Assembly: GCF_041740695.1 (NCBI RefSeq)
Contig: NZ_JBGSLK010000134.1
Span: 160,881 to 224,880, forward strand
Length of the DNA stretch: 64,000 nucleotides
From: Haliscomenobacter sp041740695
GTDB taxonomy: Bacteria; Bacteroidota; Bacteroidia; Chitinophagales; Saprospiraceae
Direction of reading: 5' to 3'
A program made the position numbers and the translations under genes. A model generated the notes under the pieces. That model was given only the letters and a program-made list of their open reading frames with translations, ran no database searches and had not been told where the DNA came from. This document shows, piece after piece, positions 35,179 to 44,544 of the stretch. Numbering within the stretch: the stretch's first letter is position 1; the number at the start of each line of letters is the position of its first letter.

Positions 35179-38100
35179 TTACCTTTCTTTAGTCATGATC
35201 AATTGAATGCTTTGTTGCTGCAACAAGCGGTTGAACGCCGCTACGTCGTTGGCCTTGATCGCTTTCAATTGGTTTTGCAAGGGGGCAAAAGTTTTTTTCA
35301 GGTCTTCCAGTCTTTCATAACAACCAGCGTTGGGGCGATCGTCTTGGTTGTTTACAATCGAGTACAAATAAGCCATCTGGTCGTCGATTTGAGAAGGGTA
35401 ATTGATGGGATCTTGCCCGACCTCACTTTTGGTTTGGATCAATTTTTCCTCCAAATCGTTCAAAGATTTGATCAGAGGGTCACCAGCCGTTTTGATGGCT
35501 TTGGCCACATTGGGTTTGTATTTACCGCTGCGTTCCAACACATCTTTGATCTGGGTACGCCAGGAACGCAAATCAGCGATGGTAGTATGGCAAGTGTTGA
35601 ACAATTCCTTTACTTGCATGGCCAGTTCGTATTGGGCTTGCAAGTCGGCGTCACTTTGAACCCAGCGGGGATCTTTTTTGATTTCGAGGACTTGCTCCTG
35701 CCGAATGCCTTTGTATTCCAGCACAATTTTGTGTGCACCAGGCATCGCCTTTACTGGGCTCATGTCAGCCAGTGAAAATTGAGCGCCAGATAAGGCTTCG
35801 GGGCCTTCATACGTCATGTCCCATTCCAGGCGGTTGAGGCCACTGCGCCAGGGCAACAGCTCTTCGTTGGCACCAGGGCTGGAAGTGTACACTTTTCTCG
35901 TTTTGCCTTGAGGATCAATGATCGAGAGTCGCATCACTGCGGTGTCACCCGCCTTTTTTTCCGCTGTAAAATAATACAGGATAGCTCCGTTGGGGCTAGG
36001 ATCAGGTGCAGCAGCTCCACGGAATCCGCTGAACTGATTTCGATAGGCCACGCGAGGCTTGAATAAGGTGGCTGCAGCGTCGATGTTTTGAGGAATAGTG
36101 TGCAAGGGCGTGAGGTCATCTAGGATCCAAAAACCCCTGCCGTGGGTGGCCAACACCAAGTCATCGTTTTTCAAAGCCAGGTCTGCGATAGACACAGGTG
36201 GCAAGTTGAATTGGAAATTTTGCCAGTTTTTGCCTTCGTCAAAAGACACATACATGCCGTATTCGGTTCCAGCGTACAACAAACCCTTACGTTTGGGGTC
36301 TTCCCGCACCACTTTGACGTAGTGATCAGCCGGGATGCCATTTTTGCCATCGCTCAGCAGGGTCCAGTTTTGGCCGTAGTTGTTGGTCAAAAAGATGTAA
36401 GGTTTGAAGTCGTTTTCACGGTATTTGTGTACCGCGATAAGTGCGCGCCCTGGGGCATGGCTGGAGAGCTCGATCATGTTCACGGTGCCTTCCAGTGGAA
36501 TGTTGCTGGGGGTGATTTCTTTCCAGTTTTTGCCGTTGTCGCGGGAAAGGTGCACCCGGCCGTCGTCGCTACCCGCCCAGAGTTCACCAGCGGTTTGGGC
36601 AGATTCTTCAAAGGCAAAAATGGTGGTATACAACTCAACCCCAGTGTGGTCGTGCTGAATCGGGCCACCAGGGATATCCTGGAATTTGTCTTTGTCAGTG
36701 GTCAAATCGGGACTAATGACTTCCCAGGTCCGACCGCCGTCGGGGGAGCGGTGCACATACTGCGAACAGTGGTAGACCACCTCAGGATTGTGTGGAGAAA
36801 CCCGGATGGGCGCATTCCACTGAAAGCGGTAGCGAATGTCGCGGGGTGCAGTGCCATCATGCATTTGAGGATATGCCACTACATCGCGGCGATGTCCCCG
36901 ACTCAAATCCGTTTTGGTGATTTGACCAATATAATTGCCCGCGTAAACGATATTGGGATTGCGCGGGTCAACGGCAATGTGGCCACTTTCGCCGCCGCCC
37001 ACTTCGTGCCATAACTCCTGTGGAGTCAAAGCATTGTCGAAACGGCTGGGTATTGAGATGGTAGAGTTGTCTTGTTGGGCGCTGTACAAGCGGTAGGGAA
37101 ACTGATTGTCGAGGGTAAGGCGGTAAAACTCGGTAGTAGGCTGATTGAGTTGGCTGCTCCAGGTGCGGCCAGCATTGAGGGTCACGCAGGCTCCACCGTC
37201 GTTGCCTTGTACCATCAGGTTGGGGTTGTCGGGGTTGATCCACAACACGTGGGTGTCGCCGTGAGGCACAGAGATGCGGGTGAAACTTTTGCCCCCATCA
37301 ATGGATTTCATAAAACTGGTATTGAGGTTGTACACTGTGTTTTCGTCCTTGGGGTCAGCATAAATGCGCGAGTAGTACCAGGCGCGTTGGCGGATGCTGT
37401 GGTCGCGGCAAACCTTGGTGAAACTTTTCCCTCCATCATCCGAGCGATACAAACCACCTTTGGTTTCTTCCTGGGCTTCCATTTGGACCCAAACCCGGGA
37501 GGGTTTTACTGGAGAAACGGCGATGCCAACGCGACCAACCAGGCCAGTGGGTAGACCTCCGCCCAGTTTTTCCCAGGTATCACCTCCGTCGAAGCTTTTC
37601 CAAACACCTCCATCGGCACTGCCGTCGATAAAGGTCCAGGATTTGCGCTCGGCGGTCCAAAAACCAGCGTAGAGAATGCGCGGATTGCTGGGGTCGGCCA
37701 CTAGTTCAATGGCGCCCGTTTTATCGTTGACGTAGAGGATTTTTTCCCAGGTTTTGCCGCCGTCCTTGCTACGGAAAATGCCGCGTTGATCACTGGGGCC
37801 AAATACGTTGCCCAATACGGCTACGTAAAGCTGGTCTGGATTCTGGGGGTGCACTACAATTTTGCCAATTTGTCCGGCTTTTTCCAGGCCAATTTGCTTC
37901 CAATGTGCGCCTGCATCGGTACTCCGATACATTCCATCACCCGGAATGACGTTGCCGCGAGGATCGGCTGAACCCATTCCGACATACACTACATTGGGAT
38001 CAGAAGGAGCAACAGCAATGGCACCCACCGAAGCGGTTTTGATGTCTTGATCGGAAATGTTGTTCCAGGTCAAACCTGCATCGCTTGTTTTCCAAACACC

Positions 38101-38355
38101 ACCACCCGTTGCCCCCATGTAAAAGGTATTGGGTTCTTGCCGTACGCCTTCCACCGCGGTGGAACGACCCCCACGACTTGGCCCTACAAAGCGGTATTTG
38201 AGCGCTTTGAGTTGGTTGGTAGTCAAGGGTGTACTGATCGGTGCGGAGGCGGTCTGAGCCGGTGGAGTGATCTGAGGCGCTTTTTTATTTTTTTGGGCAA
38301 AACTGGTCAAAGCAATGACACTCAGGAAGATGCAAAGGAGCGGCTTGGAATTCAT
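35179..38355 (-). CDS. secreted Vps10/sortilin-like beta-propeller protein
   Basis: 1058 residues with a signal peptide (LLCIFLSVIALTSFAQ). Residues about 50-720 contain many Asp-box/BNR blades (for example TSDAGLTW, STDAGAHW, SKDGGKTW, SFDGGDTW, SDDGGKSF, SPDGGRTW, SRDNGKNW, SFDEGKNW), forming one or two propellers. After this come a beta domain and a C-terminal helical bundle (about 900-1058). Bacteroidota encode many such proteins, usually annotated as glycosyl hydrolase or Vps10-domain proteins, without a proven reaction. No T9SS tail. The related short propeller at 16833 is probably a distant paralogue. It is followed at once by the SNF2 gene. Confidence 0.88.
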   Translation of the reverse strand: MNSKPLLCIFLSVIALTSFAQKNKKAPQITPPAQTASAPISTPLTTNQLKALKYRFVGPSRGGRSTAVEGVRQEPNTFYMGATGGGVWKTSDAGLTWNNISDQDIKTASVGAIAVAPSDPNVVYVGMGSADPRGNVIPGDGMYRSTDAGAHWKQIGLEKAGQIGKIVVHPQNPDQLYVAVLGNVFGPSDQRGIFRSKDGGKTWEKILYVNDKTGAIELVADPSNPRILYAGFWTAERKSWTFIDGSADGGVWKSFDGGDTWEKLGGGLPTGLVGRVGIAVSPVKPSRVWVQMEAQEETKGGLYRSDDGGKSFTKVCRDHSIRQRAWYYSRIYADPKDENTVYNLNTSFMKSIDGGKSFTRISVPHGDTHVLWINPDNPNLMVQGNDGGACVTLNAGRTWSSQLNQPTTEFYRLTLDNQFPYRLYSAQQDNSTISIPSRFDNALTPQELWHEVGGGESGHIAVDPRNPNIVYAGNYIGQITKTDLSRGHRRDVVAYPQMHDGTAPRDIRYRFQWNAPIRVSPHNPEVVYHCSQYVHRSPDGGRTWEVISPDLTTDKDKFQDIPGGPIQHDHTGVELYTTIFAFEESAQTAGELWAGSDDGRVHLSRDNGKNWKEITPSNIPLEGTVNMIELSSHAPGRALIAVHKYRENDFKPYIFLTNNYGQNWTLLSDGKNGIPADHYVKVVREDPKRKGLLYAGTEYGMYVSFDEGKNWQNFQFNLPPVSIADLALKNDDLVLATHGRGFWILDDLTPLHTIPQNIDAAATLFKPRVAYRNQFSGFRGAAAPDPSPNGAILYYFTAEKKAGDTAVMRLSIIDPQGKTRKVYTSSPGANEELLPWRSGLNRLEWDMTYEGPEALSGAQFSLADMSPVKAMPGAHKIVLEYKGIRQEQVLEIKKDPRWVQSDADLQAQYELAMQVKELFNTCHTTIADLRSWRTQIKDVLERSGKYKPNVAKAIKTAGDPLIKSLNDLEEKLIQTKSEVGQDPINYPSQIDDQMAYLYSIVNNQDDRPNAGCYERLEDLKKTFAPLQNQLKAIKANDVAAFNRLLQQQSIQLIMTKER

Positions 38356-38443
38356 GGTCTTCAGTAAAGGTTAAGCCGCGAATATAGGAGGAAAAGCTGG
38401 GTTTTTTCAGGAATAGTTTAGTTTTTTAAGCGTGCATAAAAAA

Positions 38444-38476
38444 CAGGAACCCTTCATTCAAGAACAAGGATTCCTA
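38444..38476 (-). terminator. rho-independent terminator after the DUF1761 gene
   Basis: AAGGATTCCT (38466-38475) pairs with AGGAACCCTT (38445-38454) with one G-U pair, giving a 10-bp stem. On the minus strand it is followed by a T-rich run (CTGTTTTTTATG). It lies 18 nt after the DUF1761 stop codon. Confidence 0.6.
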
Positions 38477-38493
38477 TTTTTTACGGATAAAAA

Positions 38494-38994
38494 CTACCCA
38501 AACGCACAAATAATTCCACCCATCAACATCAAATTCAGAATCCAGAATCCGGCATTCACCGCAATGTATTTGAAACCCTTCATTTCAAATAGCGCGTTGA
38601 CTGCAATGACAGGTAGCGCAAAAAATACGCCCGCAATGGTTCCATGCAGTGCACCGTGTTTGAAGCTGCGGTAATTGCCGCTGTATTTGGCCATGAACTC
38701 CTCGATGTAGTTCATTATCTCCGAATTTTCTTGTCCAAAACCGGGCGTGCCTAATAAGATCGAATAAAGGTGGGTTTGGTGAATGACAACCGAAAACAAG
38801 ATCATCGACAACATGAGCCCAAAGAAATAGGTCAGTCCAAAGACCAAAAGCATGTTCATCTTTTTGCCTTGTTCGGGCGTGACTCCAGCTGTTTTCATCC
38901 AGGTATTGCCAAATACCTTAGGGTTGTACCAGACAAAACCTGTCAGGAGTGGGATCAATCCGGTAAGAAAGACGATTAGATAGTTTAAAGCCAT
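38494..38994 (-). CDS. DUF1761 family membrane protein
   Basis: 166 residues with four membrane helices (about 5-25, 52-75, 115-135 and 143-163). The start 'GLIPLLTGFVWYNPKVFGNTWM' with its 'WY.P..FG..W' motif is the hallmark of DUF1761. The loop after the second helix is polar (residues 78-112). Function unknown in the family. Single gene with its own terminator. Confidence 0.85.
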   Translation of the reverse strand: MALNYLIVFLTGLIPLLTGFVWYNPKVFGNTWMKTAGVTPEQGKKMNMLLVFGLTYFFGLMLSMILFSVVIHQTHLYSILLGTPGFGQENSEIMNYIEEFMAKYSGNYRSFKHGALHGTIAGVFFALPVIAVNALFEMKGFKYIAVNAGFWILNLMLMGGIICAFG

Positions 38995-39108
38995 TTTTTT
39001 GTTTTTTAGAGTTTGAGCATAACTTAATGTGCTCTTAAAAGGTGTTTCCGCTCAAAAATAAATAAAAAGTTGAAAAATTCAATCAGAAAGACAATTTTTT
39101 TGTAAAAA

Positions 39109-40284
39109 TCATCCCCAGGTTCGCAAATACTCAGCAATCAAAATGCCAAAATAGGTGCCAACAGCGTTCCCTAAGGCCCCAACGAGGATGGCTGGCAAGT
39201 GTAAATCGGCCCGGTTAAGCCCTTTAGACAAAGCCAAGGCGGATGCCGAACCCCCAACATTGGCCTGTGAAGCAATGGATAGAACATCCCAATCCTGTTT
39301 GAGCAGGCCACCAATGCCAAAAAGTACGCTGCCGTGGATGAGTATCAGCACCGTCACCAGCATCAGCATGGAAATGGCCAATTGCCCATCCCGCATCAAG
39401 GCCGCCAAATCGCAATAGGCCCCGATGACTGCCAAAAACAAGTAGATGCAGAACATCCCAATCAAGCGCAATCCCCGCAAACGCTGAACCAGTGGAAACT
39501 GAGCCAAAATCAGGGCCAGGGTGGTCAAAAAAATGATCATGGGTATACCCGGGAATAGAGTGGCGAACCATTGAGAAATGTACAAGGCCAATGCCCCTAC
39601 ACCCAGCAGGATGCTCAATTCCAGCGGATTGAGTTGCTCCTGGTCGTTGACGTGGGCGTGGGCTTCATCCGTTAGGCGTTGTTGTTCCTCGGCCTCCAGT
39701 GGCCCTTTTTGTTGGCGAGGAAAATAGCGCTGCAACAAGGGGGGCAACAAAAGGGTCACCACCATCCACAAGGCGGTGATGATGTTGTCGGCAGCAGTAG
39801 CCGCTGCGTATAAGTTTCCTTCCTTGTTGACATTATAATGTAGCGCCAGTGCATTAAAATTGCTGCTGCCACCGATGTACGTTCCAGTAAACATACCGCC
39901 CAGGGCAAAAAATGAATCGCCCAAACTTTCCGGCCCTTTGATCAGATACATGCCCGCCAATATGCCCAGCATGGTTCCAAACGCACCCAGCAAAAAAAAC
40001 AAAATCATTGGTGCACCTGCTTTTTTCAGGCCACGCAAATTGACGGTGAGCAACAGGTAAAAAATGGACAGAGGGGCCAGGTAGGTGAAAATTCCATCGT
40101 ACAATGGCGCGGGGGTACTGGCGGAGGGAATGATGCCCAAATTGGCGGTGATCGCCGTGGTGATGATCACCAACAAGGCACTGCCAAAGGCTCGGAAATA
40201 GGGCAATTTGGTCAATTGCTCACACAGGATGATGTTGAGCATCAGCACGGCAAAAATGGCCAGTGGGTCTTGAAAGAAGGGCAT
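39109..40284 (-). CDS. DUF819 (YjcL-like) integral membrane protein
   Basis: 391 residues with about ten membrane helices. The N-terminal half carries 'GGMFTGTYIGGSSNFNALAL' and the C-terminal half ends 'SIASQANVGGSASALALSKG', the two conserved GG-S-N/A segments of the DUF819 family. These resemble the paired re-entrant regions of secondary carriers of the ion-transporter superfamily. Substrate unknown. A charged cytoplasmic loop lies around residues 185-215. It is divergent from the acyltransferase-like gene. Confidence 0.88.
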   Translation of the reverse strand: MPFFQDPLAIFAVLMLNIILCEQLTKLPYFRAFGSALLVIITTAITANLGIIPSASTPAPLYDGIFTYLAPLSIFYLLLTVNLRGLKKAGAPMILFFLLGAFGTMLGILAGMYLIKGPESLGDSFFALGGMFTGTYIGGSSNFNALALHYNVNKEGNLYAAATAADNIITALWMVVTLLLPPLLQRYFPRQQKGPLEAEEQQRLTDEAHAHVNDQEQLNPLELSILLGVGALALYISQWFATLFPGIPMIIFLTTLALILAQFPLVQRLRGLRLIGMFCIYLFLAVIGAYCDLAALMRDGQLAISMLMLVTVLILIHGSVLFGIGGLLKQDWDVLSIASQANVGGSASALALSKGLNRADLHLPAILVGALGNAVGTYFGILIAEYLRTWG

Positions 40285-40302
40285 GGAGGATGATTTTGGT
40301 AA

Positions 40303-40414
40303 CGCAGAAAAATTAACTTCCCGATTTGGGTTTTGAATAGGAAGTCGAACGGTTCATTTCAAGTGAGCTTCCTATTCAAAAGCCTCAAAAAAAATCGGGA
40401 AGTAATTTTTTGCG
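40303..40414. repeat. palindromic element upstream of the DUF819 gene
   Basis: Two stacked stems: inner TTTTGAATAGGAAG (40331-40344) with CTTCCTATTCAAAA (40368-40381), perfect over 14 bp; outer ACTTCCCGATTT (40316-40327) with AAATCGGGAAGT (40392-40403), perfect over 12 bp. The pairing extends weakly to a CGCAAAAAATT-like edge. First of two palindromes in the 438-bp divergent gap between the DUF819 and acyltransferase-like genes. Confidence 0.75.
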
Positions 40415-40547
40415 TCATACTTAGTGTCGACCAAGATAGCTTATTTGGATTGTAAGTTCGAATTGGTATGGAAAAAAGCTATTTTTGGTTGAGAAAAAAT
40501 GTAGAAGTTCAGCACCTCGCCTTCGGCGATGAGCAATAATTTTTTTT

Positions 40548-40657
40548 AGCCACAAATGACACAAATTTTCACAAATTAAGGAACGAACTTCGTCCGTCTG
40601 GGGAGCACAAACGCAAGTTTGTGCCTTAGTTTGTGAAAATTTGTGTCATTTGTGGCT
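40548..40657. repeat. palindromic element with 34-bp arms in a divergent gap
   Basis: Arms 40548-40581 and 40624-40657 pair over 34 bp with one G-U-compatible change; each arm holds imperfect ACAAAT.. units (AGCCACAAATGACACAAATT). The loop contains the hairpin GCACAAAC/GTTTGTGC. It lies just before the GTG/ATG starts of the following plus-strand gene, so if transcribed it would fold in the 5' leader. Confidence 0.85.
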
Positions 40658-40722
40658 GAGTTTCAAAAAAACACTTCACCGAAGGTGGGGTGGAAAACTA
40701 TTACGCACAAACACCTACATCT

Positions 40723-41907
40723 ATGCCTAGCGTCCCTCTGCCTACCCGTCTCGCCTCCGTCGACATCTACCGGGGTTTTGTTATGTTTCTGATGATGGCC
40801 GAAGTATGGGAATTTGGCCACGTCGCCAAAGCTTTTCCCGATAGTGGCTTTTGGTCCTTTTTGCATTTTCACCAGAGCCATGTACCCTGGGTAGGCTGCT
40901 CTTTGCACGATTTGATCCAGCCATCCTTTTCCTTTTTGGTGGGCGTGGCCTTGCCTTATTCATTGGCCAGCCGGCAAGCCAGTGGGCAAAACAACTGGCA
41001 GGTTTGGGGGCATACTTTTCGCCGGGCGCTGATCCTGATTTTATTGGGCATTTTCCTGCGCTCGATGTACGCCAAACAGACCAATTTTACCTTTGAAGAC
41101 ACCCTGACCCAGATTGGTTTGGGGTATGTTTTTTTGTTTGCCCTGGGATGGGTCAAAGAACGTTGGCAGTGGATTGCCTTTGCAGCCATTTTGCTGGCGT
41201 ATTGGGCGGTGTTTGTTTTTTATCCTTTACCTGGCCCCGATTTCAATTGGGCTGAGGCGGGGGTAGCAGCGGATTGGCCGCATCATGCGAAAGGTTTCGC
41301 GGCACATTGGAACAAAAACACCAATGCCGCCTGGGCTTTCGACCGCTGGTTTTTGAATATTTTCCCCCGTGAAAATATTTTTCGCTACAATGGTGGCGGT
41401 TACGCGACGCTCAGTTTTATCCCGACCCTGGGCACCATGATTTTGGGATTGATTGCCGGACAATGGCTCAAAACCGCAGAATCTACTCGCTTGCTGATGC
41501 GTAAGTTGTTGCTGTTTGGGGTGATTTTTCTGGCTGCGGGGTTCCTGTTGAGCATCTTGGGTATTTGTCCCAATGTCAAACGCATTTGGACGCCGAGTTG
41601 GACTTTGTTCAGCGGTGGTTGGTGTTTTATCCTGTTGGCAGGTTTTTATTATGTAGCAGATTTGAAGCAGCAGGGCCGTTGGTTTTATGTCTTTAAGGTA
41701 CTGGGCATGAATTCCATCGCCGCGTATGTATTGGCGCATACCGTGATTGGTTTCATCGATTCCTCCTTCCGTATCAATGTTCATCCGCAGTACGATCAGG
41801 TATTTGGAGAGGCGTATCGGACTTTGGTGAGTGGTACGGTGTTTTTGGCTGTGCAGTTTTTGGTGCTGGATTGGATGTATCGGAAGCGGATTTTTGTAAA
41901 AATATAA
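40723..41907 (+). CDS. multispanning acyltransferase-like membrane protein (DUF5009/NagX-HGSNAT type)
   Basis: About 394 residues from the ATG at 40723. A GTG at 40690 would add 11 polar residues that lack conservation signs, so ATG is preferred. The start 'RLASVDIYRGFVMFLMMAE' is the signature of DUF1624/DUF5009 proteins related to heparan-alpha-glucosaminide N-acetyltransferase. About ten membrane helices follow, with conserved His residues in the first loop ('HFHQSHVPWVGCSLHDLIQP'). Members are thought to acetylate sugars across the membrane, for example in amino-sugar recycling. No sugar-processing genes are next to it. Confidence 0.8.
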   Translation: MPSVPLPTRLASVDIYRGFVMFLMMAEVWEFGHVAKAFPDSGFWSFLHFHQSHVPWVGCSLHDLIQPSFSFLVGVALPYSLASRQASGQNNWQVWGHTFRRALILILLGIFLRSMYAKQTNFTFEDTLTQIGLGYVFLFALGWVKERWQWIAFAAILLAYWAVFVFYPLPGPDFNWAEAGVAADWPHHAKGFAAHWNKNTNAAWAFDRWFLNIFPRENIFRYNGGGYATLSFIPTLGTMILGLIAGQWLKTAESTRLLMRKLLLFGVIFLAAGFLLSILGICPNVKRIWTPSWTLFSGGWCFILLAGFYYVADLKQQGRWFYVFKVLGMNSIAAYVLAHTVIGFIDSSFRINVHPQYDQVFGEAYRTLVSGTVFLAVQFLVLDWMYRKRIFVKI

Positions 41908-41915
41908 CACCAATC

Positions 41916-41975
41916 AAGGCAGCACCAAGGACAAAGCATTGTCAACGTCTAACTTTGTGCCCATTGTGCTGCCTT
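41916..41975. repeat. imperfect palindrome at a convergent junction
   Basis: AAGGCAGCACCAAGGACAAA (from 41916) pairs with the 41953-41975 arm over about 21 bp with a 2-nt bulge and 2 mismatches. It lies 9 bp after the stop of the acyltransferase-like gene and before the MFS gene on the other strand. Probable bidirectional terminator. Confidence 0.65.
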
Positions 41976-42011
41976 GGTGTCCTTTGTGAAACCATGTCGC
42001 TTTGGTTAATT

Positions 42012-43238
42012 TTATACTGCCTTTGTGTTTCTCTGCAACACCAGCATCAATCCAATCGCCACGATCATCAGCCCCAAACCCACCAACAATGAAAACTGAT
42101 AAGACCCCGTTTTGTCAAAACCCACCCCAAACAACAGCGGCCCAAACGCCGCGCCAATCGTATATGCTGAAAAAACAAACCCATACACCGTACCCATCGA
42201 ACGCATGCCAAAAAAACGACTGACCATGTACGGCATGATGTCGGATTCGGCACCCATGGCCAGGCCAATCATCACTGTGGCCAAATACACCGTGAATCCG
42301 GTTGGGTACAACCAAAGCAACAAAATCCCGATGGCTGCTCCGCTAAAAATCCCAGCGGCAACAAGTGGCGCTGAAAAACGATCCGCCAAAAAACCATTCG
42401 CGATGCGTCCCACCAAGGATGCTCCGCCAAACAAAGAAATGGCCAAGGCCGCAATTTGAGGGGTCAAACCCCGGTCGGTCAACATCGCCGAAAGGTGGGT
42501 CATGATCCCCGTACAACTGACTGCCACACACATAATGGACAAACTCAGGAGCCAAAAACTCCGGGTTGCCGCCGCGGCACCAATGCTCATGGCACTATTT
42601 TCAGTAGCAGAAATTTCAATATGTCCCTGGGGCTGCATGCCCATTTCTTCGGGACTGTTTTTGAGGAAAAAATGCACGATTGGTAGGGCAATCAGCACAC
42701 AAGCCAGACTCAAAAAGATGTATACCTGCCGCCAATCGGCGGACTGAATCAGGAATTGCGCCAATAAGGGAATCAACAAAGCCCCCAAACCTACCCCTGC
42801 ATTGCCCAGTCCAATGGCCAGCGCCCGGTTTTGATTGAACCAGTTGGCCACTATCCGGGAGTAAGCCAGAGGGGAGTTGCCCGATCCGATGAAGCCACCC
42901 AAAAAATAACAGATGTAGAGGGAAATGATCGGGGCTTGTACCCGTGAGAGCGCAAACAAACAAATCGCCATGCCAATCAAGGCAAAGGAAATGACTTTTT
43001 TTCCACCCAATTTATCGATCAAACGCCCGGAGATGGGCGAACCCAGCGCAACACCTACACTCACCAATGAAACCGCCAGTGAAATTGACCCTCGGTCGGT
43101 TTTAAAAGCCTCGGCCAGTGGTTTGACAAACACGCCAAAACAATACACCAGCAGCGAGCCTACGCTCAAAAACTGCCCAATCAGCGCAATAAGGACGATG
43201 CGCCAGCCGTAAAAAATGCCTGATTTCATAAGGATCAA
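42012..43238 (-). CDS. MFS transporter (oxalate/formate-antiporter-like)
   Basis: 408 residues with 12 membrane helices. The start 'FYGWRIVLIALIGQF' and the loop 2-3 motif 'GRLIDKLGGKKVI' place it among MFS carriers of the OFA/monocarboxylate type. The second half begins 'SFWLLSLSIMCVAVSCTGIM' and contains 'GRIANGFLADRFS', the repeated loop motif. Likely a proton-coupled or exchange carrier for small organic anions; substrate not fixed by sequence. Monocistronic between convergent and unrelated genes. Confidence 0.9.
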   Translation of the reverse strand: MILMKSGIFYGWRIVLIALIGQFLSVGSLLVYCFGVFVKPLAEAFKTDRGSISLAVSLVSVGVALGSPISGRLIDKLGGKKVISFALIGMAICLFALSRVQAPIISLYICYFLGGFIGSGNSPLAYSRIVANWFNQNRALAIGLGNAGVGLGALLIPLLAQFLIQSADWRQVYIFLSLACVLIALPIVHFFLKNSPEEMGMQPQGHIEISATENSAMSIGAAAATRSFWLLSLSIMCVAVSCTGIMTHLSAMLTDRGLTPQIAALAISLFGGASLVGRIANGFLADRFSAPLVAAGIFSGAAIGILLLWLYPTGFTVYLATVMIGLAMGAESDIMPYMVSRFFGMRSMGTVYGFVFSAYTIGAAFGPLLFGVGFDKTGSYQFSLLVGLGLMIVAIGLMLVLQRNTKAV

Positions 43239-43354
43239 TGTAGGTGTTTACTAGGATGCACCAGCGAAACTTCTGGACATGGTCCTGCGATGGTGTGCAG
43301 GTGAAGGTAGATTTTTTTCTAAAGAGAACAAAAATATATCTGGCAACCTGATAA

Positions 43355-43393
43355 TAAAAAAGGCAGCAAGAATCTAGTCCTTGCTGCCTTTTC
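43355..43393 (-). terminator. strong rho-independent terminator after the purL-tlpA-like unit
   Basis: GGCAGCAAG pairs with CTTGCTGCC (43362-43370 with 43379-43387) around an 8-nt loop; on the minus strand a run of six T follows. It lies 24-30 nt after the thioredoxin-like gene stop. Confidence 0.85.
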
Positions 43394-43416
43394 CAGTATT
43401 TAAAAAGCTATTAGCA

Positions 43417-44526
43417 TTACAAATGCTTCAGCAATTCTGCTTCAATATTAGCGGCACCACGTACTTCCGTAGCTACCACCAAACCCTCTTTGTTGATCAT
43501 GAAGGCCCGAGGAATGCCTTGTACGCCATAGATTGCGGCAGGTACAGCACCCCAGTGTTTGAGATCGCTGACATGGTAAGGCCAAGTCAAGTTATCCGCT
43601 TTGATGGCCTGAACCCAGGCTTCTTTGCCTCTTTGACGTGCTTCACTGACTTGGGCGGGAGTAGCACCCTGAGTCCGGCGGTCGTCGAAACCATCCAGCG
43701 ATACACTGAAGATGGTGAATCCTTTGTCTTTGTATTTGTTGTAAACTGCTACTACGTTCGGGTTTTCGCCCCGGCAAGGTCCACACCAGCTGGCCCAAAA
43801 ATCCAACAACACCACTTTCCCTTTCAAGTCAGACAATTTGATTCTTTTGCCACTGGGATCGGGCAGATCAATATCTGGCGCAGGTTTGCCGACTTGCACC
43901 ACCTGATTGCTTTGTTCTGCAATGTACTGCGCTTCAATCACGGACAGGTATTCAGAGTAGGCTGCTGCGATGCTGGAATTAGGATCAGCTTGTTGCAATT
44001 TTTCCAAAGCGCGTTTTTGGGTGCCAAGATACGCCCCGGCATTGCCCAAGGACAAGTACGCCAAAAAGGCACCCACCAGTGGGCTTTTGGTGGTATCCAC
44101 AAAAGTACCTACGTCGTTGGCCGACATGCTGCGTTCCATGATGCGTTTGGCACAATCCGCCAGCATTTTGCTGTCTTTGGAGCCTTGAATTTCTACAGCA
44201 TAGTCCTGGAAAGTGTTCAAATCGCCATTCACTGTCACTACTTTTTCGCTGCCGTTCATCACGAGGTTGATGCGTTTGGCACCTACGCGCAGGTTATAAA
44301 TTCCGGATTTGAGCCCTTCAGGAAAATTGATGGAGTATTTTCCACTGCCATTGATGTCCGCTTTGGACATAACGGTACTCGCTCGGCCAATGGCTACTTC
44401 ATCAACGAAGATTTGCAAGTTTTCGGCACCCTTGATGGTGCCTTCAATGGTGGTGCCTTTAGGTGTACAACTCCAGAAACCTAGAGACAACAGTGCAAGT
44501 GCCAAGACTTGAATGTAGCGGTTCAT
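43417..44526 (-). CDS. TlpA-family thioredoxin-like lipoprotein (DUF4369 N-terminal domain)
   Basis: 369 residues from the ATG at 44526; an earlier ATG at 44538 is possible. The signal peptide (MNRYIQVLALALLSLGFWSC) ends in a lipobox Cys. A beta-rich DUF4369-like domain covers about 22-115, a helical linker follows, and a TlpA/ResA thioredoxin domain occupies about 225-369 with redox pair WCGPC (Cys248 and Cys251) and 'cis-Pro' region 'YGVQGIPRAFMI'. Expected in the periplasm as a disulfide reductase or isomerase. Start lies only a few bases after the purL stop, so it may be co-transcribed, although the functions are unrelated. Confidence 0.92.
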   Translation of the reverse strand: MNRYIQVLALALLSLGFWSCTPKGTTIEGTIKGAENLQIFVDEVAIGRASTVMSKADINGSGKYSINFPEGLKSGIYNLRVGAKRINLVMNGSEKVVTVNGDLNTFQDYAVEIQGSKDSKMLADCAKRIMERSMSANDVGTFVDTTKSPLVGAFLAYLSLGNAGAYLGTQKRALEKLQQADPNSSIAAAYSEYLSVIEAQYIAEQSNQVVQVGKPAPDIDLPDPSGKRIKLSDLKGKVVLLDFWASWCGPCRGENPNVVAVYNKYKDKGFTIFSVSLDGFDDRRTQGATPAQVSEARQRGKEAWVQAIKADNLTWPYHVSDLKHWGAVPAAIYGVQGIPRAFMINKEGLVVATEVRGAANIEAELLKHL

Positions 44527-44544
44527 GCGATTGATCATTTAATG

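Noticed and set aside
36142..37014. A 290-codon open frame on the plus strand
   Set aside because: Antisense to the Vps10-like propeller gene with its many Asp-boxes; a codon-bias shadow.
43381..44484. A 367-codon open frame on the plus strand
   Set aside because: It is antisense to the TlpA-like gene, whose WCGPC motif, signal peptide and terminator are clear. The plus frame has no family features.
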